64,000 bases of DNA from Streptomyces mirabilis (GTDB lineage Bacteria; Actinomycetota; Actinomycetes; Streptomycetales; Streptomycetaceae). Every line of letters begins with the position of its first letter. Positions within the stretch are counted from its first letter, which is position 1. Where the stretch lies: the NCBI RefSeq assembly GCF_018310535.1, contig NZ_CP074102.1, positions 2,790,001 to 2,854,000 on the forward strand, given 5' to 3'. The translations under genes and the position numbers were made by a program. Below, one piece after another: positions 26,906 through 35,020 of this stretch. The notes below the pieces were generated by a model, which did no database searches, had not been told where the DNA came from, and saw only the letters and a program-made list of their open reading frames with translations.

Positions 26906-29074
26906 TTACTTGTCCTTCTTTGTTGCCGTTCCCCCCTGCACGCCCTTCTTCAGGAAGCCCATGTCCTCGTAGAGGGGGGTCTGGAATCCGAAGGAACCGG
27001 CGTTGGCGAGGTTCAGGCGGGTGGCTGTGAGCTGGGGGCGCTGATAGAGGGGAATCGATCCGGCGGCGGCCCAGATCCGGGCGTCGGCCTTGCGGACCAG
27101 GGAACGCGACTCGTCCTCGTCCAGCGTCGCGATGGCCTGGTCGAAGAGCTGGTCGACCTGGTCGGTTCCGACCCTGGTGTAGTTCTGCTCGACGGCGAGG
27201 GAGCCGTCGGCTGCCGGGACCGGCTTCGCGTAGATCGGGCGGGCGTCGGTGGCGGGGAAGGCCGAGGCGGGCCAGGAGTACAGCGCCAGGTCGTACTGGC
27301 CTGAAGCGATGTGGTCCTTGAAATAGCTGTCGTCCGGCACCTTGGTCGTCTCGGTCCGGATGCCGATGCGCTCCAGCATCCGGGAGATCTGGTCGGCGAC
27401 CGTGCGCAGCGAGTCCGAACCGGGACCCGAGGGCAGGACGAAGCGCAGCGTCAGCGCCTTGCCGTCCTTGGCGAGCGCGCCGGCCGCGGCGCCCGCCGGG
27501 GCGGCCGTGCCCTTGGGCGCGTAGGCGCCCGGCGCTCCGCCCTGCCGGTTGTCCTTGGGGGCGTACTGCCTGCCGTCCAGGTGCTTGTCGGCCTGGTCGT
27601 CCGCGTGCTGCTTCCCCTGCTTATCGGCGTGGTCCTTCGGGTCCTTCTTGTCCCGGCCGGCTTCGCCGTTCTTGTCGTCCTCGCCGACGATGAACGTCCC
27701 GTCGTCCGCGTCGGCGTCGGAGTCCGCCTTCTTGCCCTCGGGCCCGGCCGCCTTGTCCTTGTCCTTCTTCTGCTGCTGCTCGTTCACCGGTCCCCCGGGC
27801 ACCCATCCGGCATCCGCCAGCAGCGCCTGCGCCTCCTTGGTGTCCTGACCGCCGAGCGCGCCGCTGTTGTCGGCGTAGGCCGGCTGGCCGGAGAGCGCGA
27901 GATGGCTGCCGACCGGGACGGCGGGCAGGCCCAGCGGGCCCAGGACGGCCTTGGCGAGTTCGTCGCGGTTGATGGCGCGGGCGACGGCGCGACGGACGCG
28001 CTCGTCGGCGAGCGGGCCCTCGGAGCCGTTCAGGGCCAGCTGGGTGTAGGCGGGCTCGAGGGACTTGCGGACCACGAAGTCGCGCAGGGCCGTCTGCTGA
28101 CGGGCGTACGTCGCGATCACCGCGCTCTGCTCCTTGCGGGCCTTGGTCTCGTCGGACGCGACCCCCGGACCCTGCGGCGGGGTGGTCCCCTTGTCGCGGG
28201 CGGCGAGCGTGATCCGGCCCGCCTCTTCGGGGTCGATCTCGGCCAGGTCGACCTTGTCGGCGGCGAGCGCCTCGGCCCGCTTGTCGCGCGGGACGGCGAC
28301 CAGCGCGATCTCGGAGAGCTTGGCGGGGCGGCCCCACCAGTGCGGGTTGCGGGTGAGGAGGACCTGGCCGTCCTTGTGGTCGATCTTCTGGAGGGTGAAC
28401 GGGCCCGCGGTGGCCTGGAGCTTGGTGCGCGCCCCGTCGTTGAAGGCGTCCGCGGTGCCCATCACGTCCTTGGGGTACAGCGGTGAGAAGAGCGACTTCC
28501 AGTCGGCGTAGGGGCGGCTGAAGGTGACGCGGACCTCCAGGTTGTTCTTGCCCTGCTCGATCTTCTCGATGCGGTCGTAGCCGGCGTTGCGGGCCGTCCA
28601 GTACGCGCTGTCCTTGCCGGACAGGGCACGCCACTGGGCGGCGAAGTCGGCGGCGCCGATCTCGCGGCCGTCGCTCCAGACGGCCTGCTGGTTGAGCTTG
28701 TAGAGGACGACCTGCTTGGGCTCGCTCTCGACGATCTTGGCCGATTCGAGGTAGTCGGGGTTGAGCTGGGGGATGCCGTTGGAGTCGAGGCGGTACAGGG
28801 ACGGCAGTACGGCGCCGGCGATCCGGGAGGTGCCGGCGTCGGCGTCCGCCTGGAAGGTGTTGAGGGTCTGCGGTACGGCGTCCACCGCCCACCGGAGGGT
28901 GCCGCCGTCCTCGATGCGGTCGCGGGTCGCGGGCGCGATGTCCTGCGCGGCGACGGGCTTGGCGACCTCCTCGTCCGCGCTGCACGCGGTGAGGGCGGGT
29001 ACCGCGAGTGCGCCCGCGGTGAGGAACGCGACCGAGCGCATCACCGCGCGCAGTCCGACGCCGTCGTGGGACAT
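26906..29074 (-). CDS. Orphan peptide-binding lipoprotein (SBP family 5) with charged insertion
   Basis: A 722-residue lipoprotein, longer than the usual 540-600. The lipobox PALTAC puts the lipidated Cys at about residue 31. The family-5 fold runs on both sides of an insertion: before it LRWAVDAVPQTLNTFQ, WSDGREIGAADFAAQW and VRRAVARAINRDELAKA; after it LTLRFVLPSGPGSDSLR and QYDLALYSWPASAFP. The insertion (about residues 430-540, near 27455-27785) is rich in Lys, Asp, Gln and Ala (KKDKDKAAGPEGKKADSDAD, KDHADKQGKQHADDQADK). There are no transporter genes beside it, so it either borrows permeases or senses. GGAGGTA precedes ATG 29074. Confidence 0.88.
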   Translation of the reverse strand: MSHDGVGLRAVMRSVAFLTAGALAVPALTACSADEEVAKPVAAQDIAPATRDRIEDGGTLRWAVDAVPQTLNTFQADADAGTSRIAGAVLPSLYRLDSNGIPQLNPDYLESAKIVESEPKQVVLYKLNQQAVWSDGREIGAADFAAQWRALSGKDSAYWTARNAGYDRIEKIEQGKNNLEVRVTFSRPYADWKSLFSPLYPKDVMGTADAFNDGARTKLQATAGPFTLQKIDHKDGQVLLTRNPHWWGRPAKLSEIALVAVPRDKRAEALAADKVDLAEIDPEEAGRITLAARDKGTTPPQGPGVASDETKARKEQSAVIATYARQQTALRDFVVRKSLEPAYTQLALNGSEGPLADERVRRAVARAINRDELAKAVLGPLGLPAVPVGSHLALSGQPAYADNSGALGGQDTKEAQALLADAGWVPGGPVNEQQQKKDKDKAAGPEGKKADSDADADDGTFIVGEDDKNGEAGRDKKDPKDHADKQGKQHADDQADKHLDGRQYAPKDNRQGGAPGAYAPKGTAAPAGAAAGALAKDGKALTLRFVLPSGPGSDSLRTVADQISRMLERIGIRTETTKVPDDSYFKDHIASGQYDLALYSWPASAFPATDARPIYAKPVPAADGSLAVEQNYTRVGTDQVDQLFDQAIATLDEDESRSLVRKADARIWAAAGSIPLYQRPQLTATRLNLANAGSFGFQTPLYEDMGFLKKGVQGGTATKKDK

Positions 29075-29118
29075 CTCTGATACCTCCAGGACAAGCCGCT
29101 CCGCGGGCGAACAGGGTT

Positions 29119-29166
29119 TCTGATCATGTTTGGCGGTATATTTACCGATATAAGGAGTTGATCAGA
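29119..29166. promoter_or_regulatory. Nested inverted repeats, operator candidate
   Basis: The outer arms TCTGATCA (29119-29126) and TGATCAGA (29159-29166) match perfectly. The inner arms CGGTA (29134-29138) and TACCG (29143-29147) flank TATT. The sequence between them is unusually AT-rich for this genome and contains several TATA-like hexamers usable as -10 boxes on either strand. Confidence 0.45.
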
Positions 29167-29261
29167 TCTACGGACCCACTGAAGAGGAAAGGGTTCGCCT
29201 GCCGGTGGCGACACGCGAGGAGCGAGAGCAAGCACACCCGTGCGGCGTAACGCCGGCCGAC

Positions 29262-29345
29262 TCGATTCAGCCCGTCCGGCGTTTGAGGACGAGACCGTTC
29301 AAGCCGAAGCGGGGGTCTGGGGGCGCAACCCCCAGGGGACGGCGC
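29262..29345. repeat. Dispersed Streptomyces repeat (CCGTCCGGCGTTTGAGGACG type)
   Basis: Contains CAGCCCGTCCGGCGTTTGAG, GACGAGACCGTTCAAGCCGA and the stem GGGGGCGCAACCCCC. I recall near-identical elements scattered through many Streptomyces chromosomes between genes. The function is unknown; it may stabilise or end transcripts. The identification rests on memory, not on a search. Confidence 0.6.
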
Positions 29346-29380
29346 CCCCAGCGCACGCCCGCCAATTGGTGCACGTCCCT

Positions 29381-29398
29381 TCACACCGGCAGGTGTGA
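29381..29398. promoter_or_regulatory. Inverted repeat upstream of the sdh region
   Basis: TCACACC (29381-29387) and GGTGTGA (29392-29398) are perfect 7-bp arms around GGCA, upstream of the first plus-strand gene. It could be an operator; it does not match the Rex consensus. Confidence 0.35.
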
Positions 29399-29469
29399 CG
29401 CGCAACACTCGCAGGCGCATGAACGTTGCCACCCAGGGCCCAGACGGCCCACGGAAGTGAGGTCACGTC

Positions 29470-29760
29470 ATGTCCGTGCAAGACGACCTGATGTCAGTGC
29501 AGCGCTGCCTCGAAGACCTGAACCGGTCGGTGGGCCGCCTGGAACAGCAAATCGGCAGCGGCGGGCTCGAGATGCGCCGCGTCCGTGCCGACGCCGACCA
29601 TCTGCGCGAGAGCGTCGCGCTGCTGCGCGAGACGGCCCACGGCGTCACCTCGCCGCGGCGCCCCGATCTCGTGGCCATCCCCGACACTCCGTACGACAAC
29701 GCCTTGTGGACGGACTCGGACGACGAGGGTCTCGGCGCCCGCGACCGGCACGCCCCCTGA
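29470..29760 (+). CDS. Small hypothetical coiled-coil protein upstream of sdh genes
   Basis: A 96-residue acidic, soluble protein. Residues 2-30 and 35-55 have a heptad-like pattern (LMSVQRCLEDLNRSVGRLEQQI, ADADHLRESVALLRETA), suggesting a helical hairpin or coiled coil. The C-terminal 35 residues are probably unstructured. GTGAGG lies about nine bases before ATG 29470. It ends 24 bp before the membrane-anchor gene and is likely the first gene of that operon. No family is recognised. Confidence 0.65.
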   Translation: MSVQDDLMSVQRCLEDLNRSVGRLEQQIGSGGLEMRRVRADADHLRESVALLRETAHGVTSPRRPDLVAIPDTPYDNALWTDSDDEGLGARDRHAP

Positions 29761-29784
29761 CCCGACCCCGACCGGAGCTCTCCC

Positions 29785-30606
29785 TTGACCACTGGTACGG
29801 AACCACATCCGAACAGCGGCGGCGTACGGACCGGTACGCGCGCCGCGATCACCGCCCCGCATCTGCGCACCGACCGCTGGTGGCTGGCGCCCGCCGTCAC
29901 CGCGGTCGGGCTGCTGGCCTTCGTGGTGTACTCGACCTGGCGCGCGTTCGCGGACACGAACTACTACTCGGCGCCGTACGTCTCGCCGTTCTACTCGCCC
30001 TGTCTGGCCGAGCGGTGCCGGACGATGCACGCGGGCCCGAACGCGGACCTCTTCGGGAGCTGGTGGGGCATCTCCCCCGCCATCATCATCCTGATCTTCC
30101 CGCTCGGCTTCAGGCTGACCTGCTACTACTACCGCAAGGCCTACTACCGCGGCTTCTGGCTGTCGCCCCCGGCCTGCGCGGTGGCGGAACCGCACAAGAA
30201 GTACACCGGCGAGACCCGCTTCCCGCTCATCCTGCAGAACATCCACCGGTACTTCTTCTACGCCGCGATCGTCGTCGCCGGGATCCTGACCTACGACACC
30301 GTGCTCTCCTTCCGCGACGAGCACTACCGCTGGGGCCACATGGGCCTGGGCACCCTGGTCTTCCTGCTCAACATCACGCTGATCTGGGCGTACACCCTGT
30401 CCTGCCACTCCTGCCGGCACATCGTCGGCGGCAAGCTCAAGCACTTCTCCAAACATCCCGTGCGGTACCGGATGTGGCAGTGGGTCGGGAAGCTGAACGC
30501 CCGTCACATGCTGCTCGCGTGGGCGTCGCTGATCAGCGTGGCGCTCGCCGACTTCTACGTGTATCTGCTCGCGTCCGGCGCCTTCGACGATCCGCGCTTC
30601 TTCTAG
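29785..30606 (+). CDS. Succinate dehydrogenase/fumarate reductase membrane anchor (Sdh1 type)
   Basis: A 273-residue integral membrane protein beginning with TTG 29785, nine bases after GGAG. About five hydrophobic helices lie near residues 35-55, 92-112, 150-172, 188-210 and 240-262, with conserved-looking His (NIHRYFF, CHSCRHIVGG) that could bind heme b. In context (flavoprotein and iron-sulfur genes directly downstream) it is the membrane anchor that passes electrons to quinone. It resembles the single large anchor of the mycobacterial Sdh1 operon (Rv0249c) rather than the SdhC/SdhD pair. That match is from memory of the operon type. Confidence 0.8.
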   Translation: MTTGTEPHPNSGGVRTGTRAAITAPHLRTDRWWLAPAVTAVGLLAFVVYSTWRAFADTNYYSAPYVSPFYSPCLAERCRTMHAGPNADLFGSWWGISPAIIILIFPLGFRLTCYYYRKAYYRGFWLSPPACAVAEPHKKYTGETRFPLILQNIHRYFFYAAIVVAGILTYDTVLSFRDEHYRWGHMGLGTLVFLLNITLIWAYTLSCHSCRHIVGGKLKHFSKHPVRYRMWQWVGKLNARHMLLAWASLISVALADFYVYLLASGAFDDPRFF

Positions 30607-30623
30607 ATGAGTGGGGCCTTCTG

Positions 30624-32567
30624 ATGTCCGTGGTCGACCGGCAGGAGTGGGACGTCGTCGTGGTCGGTGCCGGGGGCGCCGGACTGCGCGCCGCCATCGA
30701 GGCGCGCGAACGAGGCGCCCGTACGGCCGTGATCTGCAAGTCGCTGTTCGGCAAGGCGCACACGGTGATGGCCGAAGGCGGCATCGCGGCGGCCATGGCC
30801 AACGCCAACGAGCACGACAACTGGCAGGTCCATTTTCGCGACACCATGCGGGGCGGCAAGTTCCTCAACCAGTGGCGGATGGCCGAACTGCACGCGCAGG
30901 AGGCCCCGGACCGGGTGTGGGAGCTGGAGACCTGGGGCGCCCTCTTCGACCGTACGAAGGACGGGCGGATCTCGCAGCGCAACTTCGGCGGCCACGAGTA
31001 CCCACGGCTCGCACACGTCGGCGACCGGACCGGGCTCGAGCTCATCCGGACTCTCCAGCAGAAGATCGTGTCGCTCCAGCAGGAGGACATGAAGGAGACG
31101 GGCGAGTACGAGAGCCGGCTGAAGGTGTATCAGGAGTGCACCGTCACAAGGGTGCTGAAGGACGGCAGTCGCGTCTCCGGGGCGTTCTGCTACGAGCGCG
31201 AGTCCGGGCGCTTCTTCGTGCTCGAAGCTCCCTCCGTCGTCATCGCCACCGGCGGTATCGGCAAGTCGTTCAAGGTGACGTCGAACTCGTGGGAGTACAC
31301 GGGCGACGGACACGCCCTCGCGCTGCTCGCCGGAGCGCCGCTGCTCAACATGGAATTCGTGCAGTTCCATCCGACGGGCATGGTCTGGCCACCGTCGGTG
31401 AAGGGGATCCTGGTCACCGAGTCGGTGCGCGGGGACGGCGGGGTGCTCAGGAACTCCGAGGGCAAGCGGTTCATGTTCGAGTACATCCCGGACGTCTTCA
31501 AGGAGAAGTACGCGCAGTCCGAGGAGGAGGGCGACCGCTGGTACGAGGACCCGGACCACAACCGGCGTCCCCCGGAGCTGCTGCCGCGTGACGAGGTCGC
31601 CCGCGCCATCAACTCCGAGGTGAAGGCGGGTCGCGGGTCACCGCACGGCGGGGTCTTCCTCGATGTGTCGACCCGGATGCCCGCCGAGGTGATCAGGCGC
31701 CGGCTGCCCTCCATGTACCACCAGTTCAAGGAGCTCGCGGACGTCGACATCACGGCGGAGGCGATGGAGGTCGGGCCCACCTGTCACTACGTGATGGGCG
31801 GCATCGCGGTCGAGTCGGACTCGGCCGCCGCGCGCGGCGTACCGGGGCTGTTCGCCGCCGGTGAGGTCGCGGGCGGCATGCACGGTTCCAACCGGCTCGG
31901 CGGCAACTCCCTCTCCGACCTGCTGGTCTTCGGGCGACGGGCGGGACTGCACGCCGCCGAGTACGCCGCCGACCTGGCCGGGGACCGCCCGCCCGTGGAC
32001 GACATCCAGATCGACACGGCGGCGGCCGAGGCCCTGCGGCCCTTCTCGGCCGAGGGTCCGGAGCCCGGTACGGAGAGCGGACGCCCGCCCGAGAACCCCT
32101 ACACCCTCCACCAGGAACTCCAGCAGACCATGAACGACCTGGTCGGCATCATCCGCCGCGAGGCCGAGATGGAACAGGCCCTGGAGAAACTCGCGGAGCT
32201 GCGGGTACGGGCACGGCGGGCCGGAGTCGAGGGCCACCGGCAGTTCAACCCCGGCTGGCACCTCGCCCTCGACCTGCGCAACATGCTCCTGGTCAGCGAG
32301 TGCGTGGCCCGCGCCGCCCTGGAGCGCACGGAGTCACGCGGCGGCCACACCCGCGAGGACCATCCGACGATGGAGCGGACCTGGCGTCGCGTCAACCTCC
32401 TGTGTCAACTCACGGATCCCACGGGCGGGTTGGCGGCCACCGACCCGGTGCACGGCCAGATCGACCTCAGCCGCGAGAGCACCGAACCCATTCGTCCCGA
32501 CCTGCTCGCCCTCTTCGAGAAGGAGGAGCTGGTCAAGTACCTCGCCGAAGAGGAGCTCTACGAGTGA
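30624..32567 (+). CDS. sdhA: Succinate dehydrogenase/fumarate reductase flavoprotein subunit
   Basis: A 647-residue flavoprotein. The FAD-binding motif VVVVGAGGAGLRAAIEARERG is at residues 11-31 and the covalent-flavin His is His46 in KAHTVMAEGG. The active-site region has MEFVQFHPTGM and the substrate-binding TESVRGDGGVLRN, and the C-terminal part has ADVDI...PTCHYVMGGI and SNRLGGNSLSDLLVFGRRAG. It oxidises succinate to fumarate, or the reverse, on the inner face of the membrane. ATG 30624 is 17 bp after the anchor stop; GTGGGG serves as ribosome binding site. The next gene overlaps its stop. Confidence 0.93.
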   Translation: MSVVDRQEWDVVVVGAGGAGLRAAIEARERGARTAVICKSLFGKAHTVMAEGGIAAAMANANEHDNWQVHFRDTMRGGKFLNQWRMAELHAQEAPDRVWELETWGALFDRTKDGRISQRNFGGHEYPRLAHVGDRTGLELIRTLQQKIVSLQQEDMKETGEYESRLKVYQECTVTRVLKDGSRVSGAFCYERESGRFFVLEAPSVVIATGGIGKSFKVTSNSWEYTGDGHALALLAGAPLLNMEFVQFHPTGMVWPPSVKGILVTESVRGDGGVLRNSEGKRFMFEYIPDVFKEKYAQSEEEGDRWYEDPDHNRRPPELLPRDEVARAINSEVKAGRGSPHGGVFLDVSTRMPAEVIRRRLPSMYHQFKELADVDITAEAMEVGPTCHYVMGGIAVESDSAAARGVPGLFAAGEVAGGMHGSNRLGGNSLSDLLVFGRRAGLHAAEYAADLAGDRPPVDDIQIDTAAAEALRPFSAEGPEPGTESGRPPENPYTLHQELQQTMNDLVGIIRREAEMEQALEKLAELRVRARRAGVEGHRQFNPGWHLALDLRNMLLVSECVARAALERTESRGGHTREDHPTMERTWRRVNLLCQLTDPTGGLAATDPVHGQIDLSRESTEPIRPDLLALFEKEELVKYLAEEELYE

Positions 32568-33340
32568 GCAGCTACGAGGCCCGCTTCAAGGTGTGGCGCG
32601 GGGATGCGAAGGGCGGCGGCCTGGAGGACTTCGCGGTCGAGGTCAACGACGGTGAGGTGGTGCTGGACATCATCCACCGGCTCCAGGCGACCCAGGCCCC
32701 GGACCTGGCCGTCCGCTGGAACTGCAAGGCGGGCAAGTGCGGTTCGTGCTCGGCGGAGATCAACGGGCGCCCCCGGCTGATGTGCATGACGCGCATGTCG
32801 GTGTTCACGCGGGAGGAGACGATCACCGTCACACCGCTGCGCGCCTTCCCGGTCGTAAGGGATCTCGTCACGGACGTCGGCTTCAACTACGCGAAGGCGC
32901 GGCAGGTCCCCGCGTTCGTCCCCCCGGCCGGTCTCGGCCCCGGCGAGTACCGCATGCAGCAGGAGGACGTGGACCGCTCGCAGGAGTTCCGCAAGTGCAT
33001 CGAGTGCTTCCTGTGCCAGGACACCTGCCATGTCGTGCGCGATCACGAGGAGAACAAAGCGGCGTTCGCGGGCCCGCGCTTCCTGATGCGCGTCGCCGAA
33101 CTGGACATGCACCCGCTGGACTCGGCCGCCGACACCGGCCTGGACCGCAAGCGCACCGCCCAGGACGAACACGGCCTCGGCTACTGCAACATCACCAAGT
33201 GCTGCACGGAGGTCTGCCCCGAGGGCATCAAGATCACGGACAACGCCCTGATCCCCCTGAAGGAACGGGCGGTCGACCGCAAGTACGACCCGCTGGTGTG
33301 GCTGGGGTCGAAGATCAGGAGGCGGGATTCGTCGTCGTAG
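32564..33340 (+). CDS. sdhB: Succinate dehydrogenase/fumarate reductase iron-sulfur subunit
   Basis: A 258-residue protein with all three iron-sulfur centres: the [2Fe-2S] loop CKAGKCGSC plus a later Cys (RLMCM), the [4Fe-4S] ligands CIECFLCQDTC, and the [3Fe-4S] set CNITKCCTEVCPEG. It carries electrons from the flavin to the membrane anchor. GTG 32564 overlaps the flavoprotein stop as GTGA. Its last 26 bp overlap the 3' end of the convergent gene ending at 33315, so there is no intergenic terminator. Confidence 0.93.
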   Translation: MSSYEARFKVWRGDAKGGGLEDFAVEVNDGEVVLDIIHRLQATQAPDLAVRWNCKAGKCGSCSAEINGRPRLMCMTRMSVFTREETITVTPLRAFPVVRDLVTDVGFNYAKARQVPAFVPPAGLGPGEYRMQQEDVDRSQEFRKCIECFLCQDTCHVVRDHEENKAAFAGPRFLMRVAELDMHPLDSAADTGLDRKRTAQDEHGLGYCNITKCCTEVCPEGIKITDNALIPLKERAVDRKYDPLVWLGSKIRRRDSSS

Positions 33341-33656
33341 GAGCGGTGGGGCCGCGGCGGCGGTCTCGGGTCGCCCGGTACATCAGGGCGGCCCCGGTGA
33401 TCAGGCCCGCGCCGCTCACGACGGCGACGGCGAACTGGAGGAAGCCGGGGCCTGGGAAGGCCAGACTCAGCGACTCGAGGGCGAGAGCCGCCGTCAGCAC
33501 CAGCGCGCCCTGGCCCCACAGGCGGCGCCGGACGACGGGGCGACGCTCCCAGCCCGGCACCCGGCCGCCGCGCACGGCGACGATCCCGACGGCCGCCGCG
33601 AGTCCGAGGACCACGCCCTCGCCGAGGCCTGCGGCGAAGAGCCAGGGCCCTGTCAT
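33315..33656 (-). CDS. Small membrane protein of unknown function (downstream of pair)
   Basis: A 113-residue protein with three hydrophobic segments (about residues 5-27, 48-67 and 73-93) and a basic C-terminal tail (RATRDRRRGPTAP). ATG 33656 overlaps the stop of the preceding membrane-protein gene as ATGA. The 3' end overlaps sdhB by 26 bp on the opposite strand. No known motif; it probably functions with its partner. Confidence 0.7.
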   Translation of the reverse strand: MTGPWLFAAGLGEGVVLGLAAAVGIVAVRGGRVPGWERRPVVRRRLWGQGALVLTAALALESLSLAFPGPGFLQFAVAVVSGAGLITGAALMYRATRDRRRGPTAPTTTNPAS

Positions 33657-33964
33657 CGGCGTTCGGGGGCGTCGGCGCGACCGGGACTCCGGGAGGCTAT
33701 CTGGAGCACGAGCCCCGCGATGAACAGGGCCATACCGGTCATCGCGAAGGGCGCCATGCCGAGGTCGGGCCCTCGGAACGGGCCGATGAACAAGTACAGG
33801 GACATCCCGACGGCCCCCACCACCGAGCCGTACCCCCACAGCTTCGGCCGGAAGACACGGGGGCGCAGCCAGGGCGGCACCCAGCCCGTGACGATCCCGG
33901 CGATCCCCATCAGCGCCGCGCCGGTCATGGCCAGCGCGGCGAAGGCCACCAGATACAGGTGCAC
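33653..33964 (-). CDS. Small membrane protein of unknown function (upstream of pair)
   Basis: A 103-residue protein with three hydrophobic helices, about residues 3-28, 44-62 and 70-90. The central loop WVPPWLRPRVFRPKLWGYG is rich in Pro and Arg. GGAGGGGGA stands before GTG 33964. It is coupled to the next gene by a 4-bp overlap. The general layout (helix, P/R-rich loop, two helices) resembles its partner, so the two may form a heteromer. Function unknown. Confidence 0.7.
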   Translation of the reverse strand: MHLYLVAFAALAMTGAALMGIAGIVTGWVPPWLRPRVFRPKLWGYGSVVGAVGMSLYLFIGPFRGPDLGMAPFAMTGMALFIAGLVLQIASRSPGRADAPERR

Positions 33965-34012
33965 GGGCTTCCCCCTCCCCCAGAGCGCGCCGAACCGGCG
34001 CGCGCCCTCAGA

Positions 34013-35020
34013 TCATGGCACGGGGTTCTCCAGCAGCGTGAGGGTCTGCCCGATGCTGTGTTCCGCGATCGCCCGCATGAACTCCGGATCCGGGAAGTCG
34101 CCGTCGAGGAGCCGGAGCGGGCCCGCGACCAGTGAGAGGTGCATGGCCAGGCGGTAGAGGCGCAGCCGGTCCTCGTCGAGGCCGTCGGCGCGCAGTGCTG
34201 CGTAGGCGTCGTAGCCGTGGTGGAAGCGCTGTCGCAGGAAGACGTGCTCCCACTCGGCGTCGAAGTAGAGCAGGCCCTCGATGTCGATGAGGACGGGGTG
34301 GCCGTGCTCGTCCACGAGCACGTGGTCCGGGCCGAGTTCGCCATGGACCAGGCCGACGCGGCTGCGCGGGCGGACCCTCTCGGCGAGGGTGTGCAGACGG
34401 TCGTGCAGGGCCTCGCGTACGGCGGCGATCCGGGGGTCGCGTGCGCTGGCCTCCGCCAGGTCGGCCAGCGCCCGTTCGAGGACGACCTGCTCGCACGAAC
34501 CGCCGTGCGCGCTGCCGCCGTTGTCGACGACGGCGACCTTTCCGTGGCGTGGTGCGGGGTGGGCGTGCAGGGTGCGCAGGGCCTCGGCCAGTTCCCGCAG
34601 GGGCCCCGCGGCGGCCTCGGGGTCGCGGTGCAGCAGGTCCTCCAGGCTGCCGCCGCGTATGTCCTCCACCACGGCAACGTCCGAGGGCACGCGCGTGTGT
34701 GTGCGGTCGGCGAACAGCAGGCGGGGGGTGCGGATGCCGAGGGCGGTGAGTCTGTCGTACGCGGCGGTGAAGAGGTCGAGCCCGGAGGCGTGCGAGAAGG
34801 AGTCTCGGGGGTCCGCCGGCTCCGCGTCCCAGTAGTCCTCGGCCGGGTCCCAGACATAGGCGACCGCGCTGGAGCCGTCGTCGAGGAGGAGCCGGTAGAC
34901 ACCCTTCTTGCTGCCGCCGCGCAGACGGGTGACAGCGGTGAGCGTCCGGGCCGGGCCGAGGGCGGCACGGGCGAGGGGCGCCAGCTCGTCCCTCGTGAGC
35001 GGTCTGCGGGTGACCGTCAC
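34013..35020 (-). CDS. Aminoglycoside-phosphotransferase-fold kinase
   Basis: A 335-residue protein with the APH/choline-kinase fold. The glycine-rich region is LRGGSKKGVYRLLLDDG and the hinge SDVAVVEDIRGGSLEDLL. The catalytic segment VGLVHGELGPDHVLVDEHG is followed by VLIDIEGLLYFDAEWE. The canonical H-x-D-x4-N reads HGELGPDH here, so the usual catalytic Asp is Glu and the Asn is His, while the metal-binding Asp (LIDIEG) is kept. The substrate is unknown, and drug resistance should not be assumed. GTG 35020 overlaps the upstream stop as GTGA, so it is co-translated with the membrane protein before it. Confidence 0.82.
   Translation of the reverse strand: MTVTRRPLTRDELAPLARAALGPARTLTAVTRLRGGSKKGVYRLLLDDGSSAVAYVWDPAEDYWDAEPADPRDSFSHASGLDLFTAAYDRLTALGIRTPRLLFADRTHTRVPSDVAVVEDIRGGSLEDLLHRDPEAAAGPLRELAEALRTLHAHPAPRHGKVAVVDNGGSAHGGSCEQVVLERALADLAEASARDPRIAAVREALHDRLHTLAERVRPRSRVGLVHGELGPDHVLVDEHGHPVLIDIEGLLYFDAEWEHVFLRQRFHHGYDAYAALRADGLDEDRLRLYRLAMHLSLVAGPLRLLDGDFPDPEFMRAIAEHSIGQTLTLLENPVP

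Larger units (their letters stand above)
29075..29469. other. Divergent promoter region with nested dyads and dispersed repeat
   Basis: 395 bp between divergent genes. An AT-rich core at 29119-29166 has two nested inverted repeats: TCTGATCA/TGATCAGA outside and CGGTA-tatt-TACCG inside. It is the likely control region of the minus-strand binding protein and possibly of the sdh operon. A dispersed Streptomyces element lies at about 29262-29345, and a TCACACC-ggca-GGTGTGA dyad at 29381-29398 sits about 70 bp before the plus-strand gene. Confidence 0.6.

Noticed and set aside
27621..28985. Minus-strand Arg-rich frame inside the orphan binding-protein gene
   Set aside because: An out-of-frame reading of the same strand; the true frame has a lipobox and family-5 motifs.
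34013..35020. Aminoglycoside resistance gene
   Set aside because: The fold matches, but the key catalytic motif is altered and the context is housekeeping; resistance is not supported.
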